A stretch of 64,000 nt of DNA from Eulemur rufifrons (taxonomy: Eukaryota; Chordata; Mammalia; Primates; Lemuridae). The notes under the pieces were generated by a model. The model saw only the letters and a program-made list of their open reading frames with translations, made no database searches and was not told where the DNA came from. Position numbers and translations under genes: made by a program. Below, one piece after another: positions 24,851-35,925 of this stretch. Within the stretch, counting starts at the first letter, position 1. Each line of letters opens with the position of its first letter. Where the stretch lies: NCBI RefSeq assembly GCF_041146395.1, contig NC_091010.1:45962001-46026000 (forward strand), read 5' to 3'.

Positions 24851-25220
24851 TGCTGTGGTTTGAATGTGTCCCCTTCAAAATGCATGTGTTGCCAATGTGA
24901 TAGTAGCAAGAGGTGAGGCCTTTAAGAGGTGATTAGGCCATGAGGGCTCCTCCCTTGTGAATGGGCTTAGGGCACTTACAAAGCAGACCTTGGCAGCATT
25001 CGACTCTCTTGCCCTTCTGCCTTCCACCATGTGAGGACACAGTGTTCCTTCTCCCTGGAGGATGCAGCCTGCACCAGACAACCAAACCTGCTGGCACCTT
25101 GATCTTGGACTTCCCAGCCTCCAGGGAGAAATAAATGTCTGCTCTTTATAAATTACTCAGCCTGTGGTATTCTCTTATGAAACAGACTAAGTGTAAAACA
25201 GCACTAAACAGACTAAGACA
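24851..25220 (+). mobile_element. ERVL-MaLR solo LTR (MST/MLT1 type)
   Basis: It starts TGCTGTGGTTTGAATGTGTCCCC and contains GAGGTGAGGCCTTTAAGAGGTG, GATTAGGCCATGAGGGCTCC, CTTCCCAGCCTCCAGGGAGAAATAAATG and an end at ACAGACTAAGACA. These are the hallmarks of MaLR LTRs. No internal sequence accompanies it. Confidence 0.88.
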
Positions 25221-25575
25221 AGTTCTATCCAAATTGTATGTGTTAATAGTTCATTCCTTTTCTATTGCTGAGTAGTATTCCATGGTACCTATGACCTGTA
25301 GTTTAACCATTGACCTACTGAGAGACATTTTTATTGTTAACAGTTTTGGCTATTACTAATAAAGCTGTTATGAACAATTGTATGCATGTTTTTATGTGAA
25401 AAAAAGTTTTAATTTCTCTGGGATAAATACCTGGAAGTATGACTGCTAGGTTATACGGTGTGTGAGTGTTTAGTTTTTAAGAAACTGCCAAACTTTTTCC
25501 ATAGTGACTATACTATTTCATAGTCCCATCAGCAATGTATGAGAGATCCAGTTGTTTTGCATCTTCTGCATTTTA

Positions 25576-26184
25576 AACTGCAAAAGGTAGACAAATTTGA
25601 GGTAGATTGTTATTACTCCCACAGCCACGGACATACCAACTTTTCTTTGTCTTCCAGGCTCCTGAAACTTCTATCTATTGGGCCGTTCTCTTAGGCTGAC
25701 CAACAGGAAAAGTGAATGACAGGTATGTTGAAGCCAGGTGGATAATGGGGCAACGTGTCCTGCTGAGTAGGGTCAGAGAGTGGAGGGCATGGAGGAGTGT
25801 CCAGTTCAAATCCTGGGCTACAGTCTGACAGGCAGGGTTACCTTAAATCATTCACATTGCATTCCATTTGTAGCTTGCAGACTTTCAGCCATGATGAAAG
25901 CATTATAATCTCAGGAGGGGGCACAATAGCTAGACCAGCTTTTATCCCTCCCCCTTAAGATGTGAACAGGGAAGACATGAGGAAAGGAATTTTCCTTAAA
26001 AAGATTTTTGGGCAAGATTTCCCATTATAGTGTATTCTAACTTAAATTCACCCAACACAAACCTAGAAGCATATTTGTCATGGTAGATGCATACTTTAAG
26101 CTATTTTAGCATACTAGATCATATAGACTTATAGGTTAATAGTATCAGATTAATTTAGAAAGTAAAATGTTAATAAAATAATTA
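25576..26184. other. Unassigned intronic sequence
   Basis: No recognised repeat or exon. Confidence 0.5.
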
Positions 26185-26620
26185 TAAGGACTCAAAGGCT
26201 GGGGACTAGAATCATCTGTAGGCATTTTTACTCATGCATCTGGTGGTTGATGTTGGCTGTTGGCTGGGACTGCAGCTGGGCTATTGGTTGGAACACTTAC
26301 AAGTGGCATCTCCATGTGGTCTCTCTGTGTGGTCTAGTTTGGGCTTCCTCACAACATGGAGGCTGGGACACAAGAGTAAGCGTCCTGAGAGAACAAGGCA
26401 AAAGTGCCCAGCATTTCATGATCTAGTCTTGGAAGACACATAGTGCACCTTCCACTGATTTTAGGGGTGGAGGAAGTCTGCTCAGGTTCAGGGGGAGGGA
26501 ACACAGAGCCCTTCACTCTATGAGAGAAGTGTCAAGGCCACAGTGTAAGGAGAGCATGTGGGATGGAAGATATTATTGTGGTCATGTGGAAAACAGTAAG
26601 GCACAAGCATACTTCTAGGT
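26185..26620. repeat. High-copy mammalian repeat, family not assigned
   Basis: The order GGTGGTTGATGTTGGCTGTTGGC, GGGCTTCCTCACAACATGGAGGCTGGG, TCTTGGAAGACACATAG, AAGTGTCAAGGCCACA and GAGATATTATTGTGG-like sequence resembles a widespread dispersed repeat, but I cannot name the family with confidence. The 69-codon frame within is not a gene. Confidence 0.5.
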
Positions 26621-27234
26621 TTTTGGTTGAATCAATTTTCATCGATCTGCGTCCATGAGAGAGCAGCTCTATATCTCAGAAGCGGCTCTCCTTTTTCAAC
26701 TGTCTGATTTTGCTGTGGCTGGGAACTTCAGGATCTAGGGAAGGCAGTGCTAGCATGGGCCTGATGGTGCTTACTCCAATGAGGCTGAGCAGGCCCCTCA
26801 CTCTGAAATAGCTTTCCAAGGAAAGCAGTGCTCAGGGGTTCTTGGCTTCCCCAACCTTGTTCTAAAGGAAACCAACGAGGGTAAGCAGGTTTCATACACC
26901 AAGTCTCAGACTATTAGAATTAATAGGGCCCTTTAAGCCTGAAAGATGGAGATGGGGACAATTATAAAGTAATGTTTACCCCAAACTCACTCTTGGGTAC
27001 ACAGCAGAGCAGAACAGAAAGGAGATTTTAGGGTAAGAATTTAAATTTATAAACATTCTATCTAAGTGAGCTTGACAAACTGTTCTAAAAAATTAGTTAT
27101 TGACTTATGTCAATAATCTAGGAACTTCCCATTAATGTAGTGTTGCTCAGTAAAACATTGAGAATGATGATAGTTTCAAAATTACTTCAATTTGAAATTG
27201 AGGAATAGGAGAAGAAAAAAGTAAAAGCAGTCTT
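26621..27234. other. Unassigned intronic sequence
   Basis: No recognised repeat or exon. Confidence 0.5.
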
Positions 27235-27605
27235 GGACTCTGCCTGTAGAATGTCTTCCCTCTACTCCACCACCACCTCTCCCTACGTGTACATCACCTT
27301 CTTAGGAGGTCCTTCTCAGCCCTTAAAACTCAGCGTTAGATGCCATCTGCTGTAAGAAATTTCTCTCTGCCCACACAGAGTCAATTACACCCTCCCTGAC
27401 GTACCTGCTGCTCCCCGTAGATTCTTATATTACAGCACTAATCACACTGAATTAGAACAAGTTGTTTATGTGTCTCTTTTTGTCACCAGGCAGAGATTTT
27501 TGAGGGCAGAAATGATAGCTTTTTCACCTTTTTAATTCACTACTTCACACAGGACCTAGAATATAAGAGGAACCCAATGAATAAAGAATGAAAAAATGAA
27601 TAAAG
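27235..27605 (+). repeat. L2 LINE 3' region
   Basis: It shows the full L2 3' pattern: CTCAGCGTTAGATGCCATCTG, TTCTCTCTGCCCACACAGAG, CCAGGCAGAGATTTTTGAGGGCAGAAATG, CAGGACCTAGAATATAAGAGG and AATGAATAAAGAATG. Confidence 0.8.
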
Positions 27606-29484
27606 AATGAAAAAACGGAAGGAAAGAAGACAGAAAGGCAGGCAGGCATGAAGGAGAACAGATCCAGGGTGGATAGATAGGTTGATGGTACATTTTCGTT
27701 CTCCAGACAAACTTTAGATCTCTGATACATAAGTAAATTATATAAGAAGTCTCTAAAATTCTTAATGATTCACATTATAGGGTCAATTGGACTTGCTTTC
27801 CTTATACATGTTCCTCTTATATTTCATACCATCTTTCTGTTGAAAAAGAGCTTAAATCCAGACAATGTGTCTTTACAAGTCGCAGTTTCAGATGCTTTTA
27901 TGTGGCATTGTTAAAACTGTTTGCTTAATATTATTCCTCTTTTTATGTATTATGTTTTATATTAAAATATTTTCAACATTTAAAAACAAAATTTGTGTTG
28001 CGTGTTCCAAGAGCTCAACATCTGGTTATAAGTAGTTTATAAAAGTTAGTCTTCTTAATTAACAAAACCAATTTTTACCTTGATAAATCCATTTTAACTT
28101 ACTACAACTTAGTGTAGGCTTTAGAACCTCATGAGCTCAGAGATTTGATAAAAATTTGCCTTTTAATTCCAGGGCTAGGATCATATAACAGACTAATAGC
28201 AAATTTAGATTTAAATGATAGAATTTTTTTTACTATTAGGTTAAGATATTCCAATCACAGTAATTACAGTTGTTAGAATATACAGGCAATCATTTATCAC
28301 GGATACGGTTAAATCTATGCAGACTTATGCAACATAATGTCAGTGGTGTCCCACGTGGAGGGTGGTGGCAGCAGTCCATCCTTGGTACAAGCATTGACGG
28401 CGGGGGTGGGGGGGGTGCTACATTATGTGTAGAGATTTTAAAAACAATTATAAAACCAACTTAAAGTCAGTCTGCTTTTTATTATCACCATGTGCCAACA
28501 ATTCTAAACATTGTCAGTGATAAAATACTCCTCCCTGAAAAGGACTTTTGTTGGTTTAACTTTTAAACAACCCCTGTGGTTACTGTTGAGTTTCAATAAT
28601 ATATGTGTAAGCTTCAAATTAGCACATTTTAATAATTTATCCTTTAGTAAACATTGTATTCTACGTGGAAGTTAATTCCAAGAACTCCCAGTTACTCAGT
28701 GGGTCCTCTACACGCACATGTTCCTTGTGGGAATAAATTTGTAACAGTGTGAGCTGTCTGGCATTGCGCAAGCTTTCTTCCTCCGGGACTTGACATCTCC
28801 AACCCCTGTGGTAGCACATCCCTACATCCAAACAGGGGGCTCTAAATAAATAGTGATTGCATGGTGATCTTGAAGATGAAAACATAATACTAGAGTTATT
28901 TCAATTTTGTCATTTGACGTGACCACTTGGAGATTTGCTGTTGAAAATGTAAACAGTAAAACAGAGTACGAGCTATGAGGTGTACTGTTTCTGTCCGACA
29001 AATGCAAATTTTAGTTCACACTAAAATATTTTACTGAATTTGAATGCCATCTTTAAATAGAAAGATCTTTAAAATAGAAATGTATTTTTTCTTTTAAATT
29101 GTGAATTGTCTTAATACTATAAAAGGAATCAAGAAAATAATGCTATTACTGATTATCACTACAAATAATTGTCACACTGAGGAAGGAGATGTTAAAAAGT
29201 AATCCCCTTCTGGGTGCCAAATGCACTGAGCATGCCCTGTGCAACTTGGCTGGTTGCTGGGCAAGGCCAGGCAGTGCTGTGAAGCAGGGGAGGGCGGCAC
29301 CAGTTCATCAGCCCCACCTGTGCCTCCTCCTTCGCACCCCCCCCGCCCCTTCCCAGTCTCTACCCCAGCCTTCACCTTGAATCTTCAATTCAAGATTCCA
29401 TGTATGAAGTTTTGCTCTCACTTAATGTATTCTTTTATAGCATAGCATGACACTGTCCAAAGAGTATTTATATTTCATGGGAGC
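27606..29484. other. Long stretch with no recognised repeat
   Basis: AT-rich. There are AAGG-type units at 27590-27680, a G-run near 28405, and an octamer ATGCAAAT near 28999 in a stretch that looks unique (28880-29060). A C-rich patch sits at 29290-29370. No exon was found. Confidence 0.5.
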
Positions 29485-29498
29485 TTTTTTTTTAAAAA

Positions 29499-29859
<361 letters not shown>

Positions 29860-30082
29860 ATATTATTTACATATCATATAATGCAACCATTTAATGTGTA
29901 TAATCCAATGGTTTTTATTATGTTCACAGAGTTGTGTAACCATCACTACAACCAATTTCCAAATATTTTTATCACCCAGAAAAGAAATTCCATAATCATT
30001 GGGAAACATCCCCTATTTCTCCCCCGACCCCCACCCCTATCCTCTCCTTTACACCCCTCTTGGGCCTGGGCAATCATTTATT

Positions 30083-30517
30083 CTACTGTGAAAACTGATT
30101 ATACACAATGAAGTCATTTTTGTCATGCCCAATTAAAATAGAGTCGAGGGACTAATAGGGAAAAACACTCAGGTCACAAATGCCTACTCCAGAAACTGTC
30201 TCACAAACCCAATCCAAAACAGCAATGGCCTGTTATGACTTTATGATAGAGTTTTACCTAGTAACTGCTGCTACTCACCAGTTAGAATCTGCCAGCTCCT
30301 GCAAGACACTGCCAGCACCAGTGAAATTTCTTTCAAAATAAGTTAGGTAACCTTCCTCTTTTCCCCAATAAAACCCAAGCCTTTCCCTTTGTTCTTTGGA
30401 CTTGCCCAGGGGCTACCCTGGTTTGTATGTCCTGAATTATAATTCTTGTGTATTATTCCCAAATAAACCCTTTACTTGGAGATTAGTCTGTTTATATTTA
30501 CTTCACATTGACACTAC
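30083..30517 (+). mobile_element. Solo LTR, probably ERV1, with 4-bp target duplication
   Basis: The body 30087-30513 starts TGTGAAAACTGATTATACAC and ends CACATTGACA, with AATAAAC near 30460 as a likely poly(A) signal region. It interrupts the reversed L1 exactly between two CTAC tetramers (30083-30086 and 30514-30517). TG...CA ends and a 4-bp duplication fit a class I ERV LTR. The subfamily is not named. Confidence 0.75.
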
Positions 30518-30775
30518 TTTCTCTCTGTATATATTTGCCTATTCTGGACATTTCATATAGCATAATGTTTTCAAGGTTCATCCATGTTGTAGAATATATA
30601 CTTTGTTTTTTTTAATTGCCAAATAATATTCCATTGCATGGACATACCACATTTTATTTCTCTTCAGTTGATGGACATTTGGGTAGTTTCAACTTTTTAG
30701 CAATCATGAATAATGCTGCTATAATTATTCATGTACAAACTTTTGGGTAGACATACGTTTTTGGGTGTTCTTTGA

Positions 30776-31071
30776 CTTTTTTTTTTTTTTTTTTTAAATA
30801 GAGACAGGGTCTCACTCTGTCACCCAGGCTGGAGTGCAGTGGCATAATTATAGCTTACTGCAACTTTGAACTTCTGGGTTTAGGTGATCCTTGTGCCTCA
30901 GCCTCTTGAGTAGCTAGGACTACAGGTGTGGGCCACCATGCCCAGCTAATTTTTTTGTTGTTGAGATGGGGTTTCACTATGTTACCCAGGCTGGTCTTGA
31001 ACTCCTGGCCTCAAGCAATCCTCCTGCCTCCCAAAGTGCTGGGATTATATGGGCGAGCCACTGTGCCCGGC
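30776..31071 (-). mobile_element. AluJ-like SINE, antisense
   Basis: It runs from a T run, GAGACAGGGTCTCACTCTGTC, the middle GACTACAGGTGTGGGCC and the second arm GTTACCCAGGCTGGTC to GCCACTGTGCCCGGC. Target duplications were not recognised. Confidence 0.9.
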
Positions 31072-31074
31072 TTA

Positions 31075-31310
31075 CTCCACATCTTAGTTATAGCTCCTCC
31101 TATAACCTGTTAAATGTGTATACTTAGCCGATCCTTCAGCATAGACTTCTGTCTCTCCCTTCCTTCCCTTGAAGTGCCTGTTTCTGGTTTCAGCCAGAGG
31201 CTATGCTTCCCAGCCTGGATGGCCAGCCTGCAATCCTTCATAAGAAATAAAACTTTCTTTTCCAAATTTATGAGCTTCATGATTCTTCAGCTGATATTTT
31301 TTTTGCCTTT
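31075..31310 (+). mobile_element. Possible ERV1 LTR 3' fragment
   Basis: AATAAAACTTTCTTTTCCAAATTTATGAGC looks like the R-U5 end of a MER4/MER41-type LTR. The upstream part is not clear. Confidence 0.3.
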
Positions 31311-32044
31311 CTCAGAAATGATTTAACTTATCTAGTTGGAAATGAATACAACTTGCTTTGCATATAGATCTTCACATATTTCTCTTACTATTATATTACT
31401 TGAAATAACTAGAGGTAGAGGATTGGAAAAAGGCAGAGAATTTTTTAAAAAGACATTTCTTCAAGGAGATGATCACTATGGGGGCACAAAAACAGCCTCA
31501 TTATTCCCCCATATTCGTGTTTCAAAAATCTGTGATAGGGTTTATTTGCTTAAAAGGCCTCTTCTCTTACCTACTTACATAGAATGAAGCTTTTCTAATA
31601 TTTAATCAAAGTTATGGTAACTTCTTACAAAAAAGGGAGGAAGAGTTCACAGTAGACAACACAAAAGACATGGACACTATTTAATATCATTCACATCTCT
31701 ATAGGAGATTGTAAGGTAAAGGCTTAATGTGTAATAATAACATTGCCAGGTTCATGTCTCAAAATTCACCATGGATATCTTAGCTCCCCACACTATTCCC
31801 TCTTTCCAACTACATAATATTTTGATATGTTTCTGATTTTTGAGTCATTTTCTGCCCTTGGAGTGCTCTTTTCCCTCTTACCACAAACAGCTATTTTTCC
31901 ATCATCACTGTTTACCTAGTGAAATCCTATTCAACAAGGTGTAATGTTTTAGTGCCTTAAACATCATTCACATAGGCCATTGTCACATGTTCGTCGTCCG
32001 TCTCCACTAGTATTTTTCTAATTTTGTTTAAATAATTAGTTTAT
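31311..32044. other. Unassigned intronic sequence, possible worn L2
   Basis: 31840-31990 has a faint L2-like order (TGCCCTTGGAGTGCTCTTTTCC). The rest is not assigned. Confidence 0.35.
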
Positions 32045-32055
32045 AACTTAAATAA

Positions 32056-32525
32056 TTCTAATAGTTTCCGACCTAAGGTTTAAGTCTGTTAACCACCGTG
32101 ATTTGATTTTTGTGAGAGGTGAGAGTTGTGTGTCCTGTTTTAGTCTTCTACATGTGGATATCCAGTTTTCCCAGCACCATTTATTAAATAAAGAATCTTT
32201 TCCCCAGAGTATGTTTTTGTCTGCTTTGTCAAAGATTAGATGGCTATATGAGGATGGTTTTATATTTGGATTTTCTGTTCTGTTCCACTAGTCTGTGTCC
32301 CTGCACTTGTGCCAATACCAGGCGGTTTTAAGAACCATAGCCTTGTAGTATAGTTTGAAGTCTGGCAAATTAATACCTCCCATTTTGTTTTTGTTGCTTA
32401 AGATTGCTTTTGCTAAACGGGGTCTTCTCTGGTTCCATACAAGGCGTAAAATTATTTTTTCTATATCTGTGAAAAGTGATGTTGGTAATTTAATAGGGAT
32501 TGCATTGAATCTGTAGATAACTTTG
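32056..32525 (-). mobile_element. Inverted 5' segment of the L1 (ORF2 part)
   Basis: It reads on the minus strand as an ORF2 segment: GATTCAATGCAATCCCTATT, GTATTGGCACAAGTGCAGGG and AATAAATGGTGCTGGGAAAAC. It ends near CTATTAGAAT, about 20 bases before the point where the plus-strand segment resumes. Confidence 0.93.
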
Positions 32526-33696
32526 GAAAGACTCTTACAGACATTGGCCTAGGCAAAGAATTTATGAAGAAGACCCCTAAGGCAATCACAGCAACAACAA
32601 AAATAAAAAAATGGGACCTGATCAAATTAAAAAGCTTCTGCACAGCCAAAGAAACAGTCACGAGAGTAAACAGACAACCTACAAAATGGGAAAAAATTTT
32701 CGCATACTACACATCAGATAAAGGACTGATAACAAGAATCTATTTAGAACTCAGGAAAATCAGTAAGAAAAAATCAAACAACCCTATCAAAAAGTGAGCA
32801 AAGGACATGAATAGAAATTTTTCAAAAGAAGATATAAAAATGGCTAACAAACATATGAAAAAGTGTTCAACATCTCTAATCATCAGGGAAATGCAAATCA
32901 AAACCACAATGAGATATCACTTAACTCCAGTGAGAATGGCCTTTATCAAAAAGTCTCAAAACTATACATGTTGGCGTGGATGTGGAGAGACAGGTACACT
33001 CATACACTGCTGGTGGGACTGTAAACTAGTGCAACCCCTGTGGAAAACAATGTGGAGATACCTTAAACAGATTCAAGTAGACCTACCATTTGATCCAGCA
33101 ATCCCATTATTGGGCATCTACCCAGAAGAACAAAAGTCATTCTATAAAAAAGACACCTGCACCCGAATGTTTATAGCAGCACAATTCACAATCGCAAAGA
33201 TGTGGAAACAACCCAAATGCCCATCGATTCATGAATGGATTAGCAAAATGTGGTATATGTATACCATGGAATATTACTCAGCTATTAGAAATAATGGCAA
33301 TATGGCATCTCTTTGGTTCTCCTGGAGAGAGTTGGAACCCATTCTATTAAGTGAAGTATCCCAAGAATGGAAAAATAAGCACCACATGTACTCACCAGCA
33401 AACTGGTTTCCCTGAGTGCACATTTGGGAATAACACCAATTGGGTATTGGACAGAGGTCGGGGCTGGGTGGAAGGGATGGGTGTATACCTACTTGATGAG
33501 TGCGATGCGCACTGCCTGGGGAATGGACACGCTTGAAGTTCTGACTGGGGGGCATGGGTGCATACCTACATGATGAGTGCGATGTGCACTGTCTAGGGAA
33601 TGGATACAATTGAAGCTCAGACTCGGGGGGATGGGGAGGCATGGGCAATATATATAGCCTGAACTTTTGTACCCCCATAATGAGCTGAAAAAAAAA
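32526..33696 (+). mobile_element. 3' segment of the L1: ORF2 C-terminus, 3' UTR, A-tail
   Basis: It starts AAAGACTCTTACAGACATTG and ends CCATAATGAGCTG followed by a short A-tail. The 3' UTR holds two copies of a unit around ATGAGTGCGATGYGCACT spaced 77 bases apart (33479 and 33556). This is a strepsirrhine-type 3' UTR rather than a human L1PA one. Confidence 0.93.
32564..33415 (+). pseudogene. L1 ORF2 C-terminal remnant with one nonsense change
   Basis: The frame from 32564 to 33415 is one continuous ORF2 C-terminus of about 283 codons, broken only by a TGA at 32795-32797 where the second L1 has TGG at the matching point. The 202-residue part after it includes the cysteine-rich C-terminal region ([18 protein letters not shown]) and the [21 protein letters not shown] block. 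The endonuclease and polymerase parts are absent through truncation and inversion. Confidence 0.88.
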
Positions 33697-33707
33697 AACT
33701 TAAATAA

Positions 33708-34084
33708 GTGTATAAATGGGAAACTTCATATCAAATTATGTAAAAACTTAAAAAGAATCCTTTTCCATAATTAGAAAGTAACCAGAAAAATAAATACCAT
33801 GGAAAAAATACATAATTAAATTCTAGCTCGAAAGCTACCGAATGCTGAGTCTGAGGCTCTTTGTACAATGGGAAATTGGCAAGATTAAAGAGGTAAGAAC
33901 ATAATCCATCGAACTGAAACTTCCTCTTAGACTTTATCAGAACAATGAAAAGGGAATAATTCTCTCACCGTGGGATTCAATGTCATGTGACACTATGCCA
34001 TGTTTCTCTTAGCCATGGTCACAGTGCACCTAGATTTCTCTCCCCTAGCATCAGTGGTGCACACGTCACATTTTGGGAAACATT
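33708..34084. other. Unassigned intronic sequence
   Basis: No recognised repeat or exon. Confidence 0.5.
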
Positions 34085-34345
34085 GGTATACAGGAACAAT
34101 GGTGGGCTTTGCAGCCAGATTGTTCTGGGCTCAAATCTAAGATCTGCCATTTATAAATTTGGCTTTGAATAGGGCAATTAACCTCTGTGAGCTATACGTT
34201 TTACTTCTTAAGTAAATAAGATCTACCTGAGTGGGATATTTGGGGGATTTGAGATAATGTATTTATAAAGTAGCTAGCAAATGATAGGTCTAAATAAATA
34301 TTAGCTTATATTATTATCTTTATCATCATCATTATTATCATCCTT
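34085..34345 (+). repeat. MIR SINE
   Basis: It reads GGTGGGCTTTGCAGCCAGATTG, TTCTGGGCTCAAATCTAAGATCTGCC and CAATTAACCTCTGTGAGC, with an ATTATTATC-rich tail. Near full length. Confidence 0.85.
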
Positions 34346-35429
34346 CACGGCATAGATAAAATATCATCCCCTCTGCAAAAATGTCATTTTCATCTCCAAA
34401 ACTTCACAATACTCTGAACATACTTTCATTTTGATAGAATAATTTATTTATGTCTGTCTCACCCATTGTTTAGTGAGTTTTTCAAAGGTAGGGCCTCTTC
34501 TCAGCCCAGCAAAGCACACATTGATTGAATGTCTACTGTGTCCGAAGCTTTGTGAGTTATACCATTTATTTGAAAAAATTTTGCACATTGAGTTATCAAG
34601 AGATTGAGTACTCAGGCAGGTTATGGCCATATCATTAGAATAGTTGCCCTGGAAACAGCCTTGTACATGCTGAAGAGAGCAATCAGTATATTTTTCCACT
34701 TTGTAAATTAGGAGACATTTAAGGCCAGAGAATTTTCCACTATGTCTCTAGCATGTCCTTGTCTCCCACAGCTGTTACTTCCTACCCCTCTTAATCAAAT
34801 TCAAATTGCCCAAACAATGGCTAACTCTTGAGTACAATTCCTCTCTCTTCTGAGAACTGTCTTGATCCAACTATTCCCGAAACTAGCTGAACTTCAGTTA
34901 ACCCCTCCTGCTGAAGCCCTTTAAAAATTTCTGCCCTCCTTCCCCAAGTTAGAAGGCTCCTTTAGAACCTTCTCTTGCCTGGCACTTTTGAATAATGGCT
35001 TACGCTAACATGATCTCATTGATTTTCTTGACTACAGAAAATAGTAAAGTGTGATGAGAATGATATTTTGAGATCTTAAAGCAATGTTTTTAAAATTTTT
35101 TTTGTTATAAAATATCCCACTGAAACAAAAGAATACATGAAATAACTTAATTTAGCTTTCATTCTCTGTAAGATATGTTGCCCTTCAGCCCATTGTATAT
35201 TGAATCTAGGACATTCAAGCTTCTTCAGAAGGTCAGATACTACTAAGAACAAAAAGGTCAGTATTCAGCTTTGAGTTTTAAATTAACCTAAAAAATCTAG
35301 TGAGGCAAAGTCTTGGAAAACTGATTTTATCAAGTATGTTTCTCCCCCTCTAATTTCTTTTGAATAGGCATAAGGGGATGTATTTTGGGGATGTATTTAT
35401 TCCTCTCAAAGTTTTTCATGTATTTTTCT
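34346..35429. other. Unassigned intronic sequence
   Basis: Includes faint reversed L2-like text at 34500-34560. No exon was recognised. Confidence 0.45.
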
Positions 35430-35848
35430 GCTTTTATTTTTTATTTACTTATTTTTATTTCAGAATCTTATTGGGGTACAAATGTTTTGGCTACATGAAT
35501 TGCTTTTGTACAGTTTGAGTCAAACTTATAAGTATGCCCATCACCTGATAGTGTGCATTGTACCCATTAGGTGTGATTTTACCCATCTTCTCCTCCCCTC
35601 TCCAACCTGCTTGATTTCTGTTGCATTTTTCTACCATATGTGTACATGAGTGTTGATAGATTAGTTCCAATTTAATAGTGAGTACATGTGGTTTGTTTTT
35701 CCATTCTTGAGATACTTCACTTAGAATGGTCTCCACTTTCCATCCAGGTTGTTACAAAAGGTATTAGTTCACCATTTCTTTTTATAGCTGAGTAGTACAC
35801 CATGGTATACATAAATCACATTTTATTAATCTACTCATGTATTGATGG
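35430..35848 (-). mobile_element. Primate L1 3' end, antisense
   Basis: From the T-rich 3' tail side it reads TTGGGGTACAAATGTTTTGGC, TATGCCCATCACCTGATAGTG, TTTTCCATTCTTGAGATACTTCAC and TAGCTGAGTAGTACACCATGG, a reversed L1 3' UTR and ORF2 end. Confidence 0.88.
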
Positions 35849-35925
35849 GCATACAGCCAAGGAAACAATCAATAGAGCAAATAGACAAATTATAGAATGG
35901 GAGAAAATATATTTGCATCCTGCCC
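35849..35925 (+). mobile_element. Inverted 5' stub of the same L1
   Basis: CAGCCAAGGAAACAATCAATAGAGC then AATGGGAGAAAATATATTTGCATCC is L1 ORF2 in the opposite direction to 35430-35848. This is a second, older example of 5' inversion. Confidence 0.75.

Larger units (their letters stand above)
24062..25575 (-). mobile_element. Old L1 (L1M) 3' UTR to ORF2 end, antisense, split by two insertions
   Basis: Pieces at 24062-24289, 24624-24850 and 25221-25575 form one reversed L1 in register: TTAGAGATTGACAGGAATTTGC, CAATCAAGATACA, AAATGGAATCATACATC, TATTGCTGAGTAGTATTCCATGG and GAAACTGCCAAACTTTTTCCATAG. A MER2 and an ERVL-MaLR LTR sit inside it. Confidence 0.85.
32045..33707. mobile_element. Young 5'-inverted L1 insertion with perfect target-site duplications
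   Basis: The 11-bp repeat AACTTAAATAA flanks the insertion at 32045-32055 and 33697-33707. Inside, 32056-32525 is L1 ORF2 on the minus strand and 32526-33696 is the next part of ORF2 plus 3' UTR and A-tail on the plus strand. The inverted part is the ORF2 segment that normally lies just upstream of the plus part, which is the hallmark of twin priming during L1 integration. Confidence 0.95.

Noticed and set aside
32564..33415. 202-codon L1 ORF2 frame as a host gene
   Set aside because: It lacks the endonuclease and polymerase, sits between L1 target duplications, and is broken upstream by a stop.
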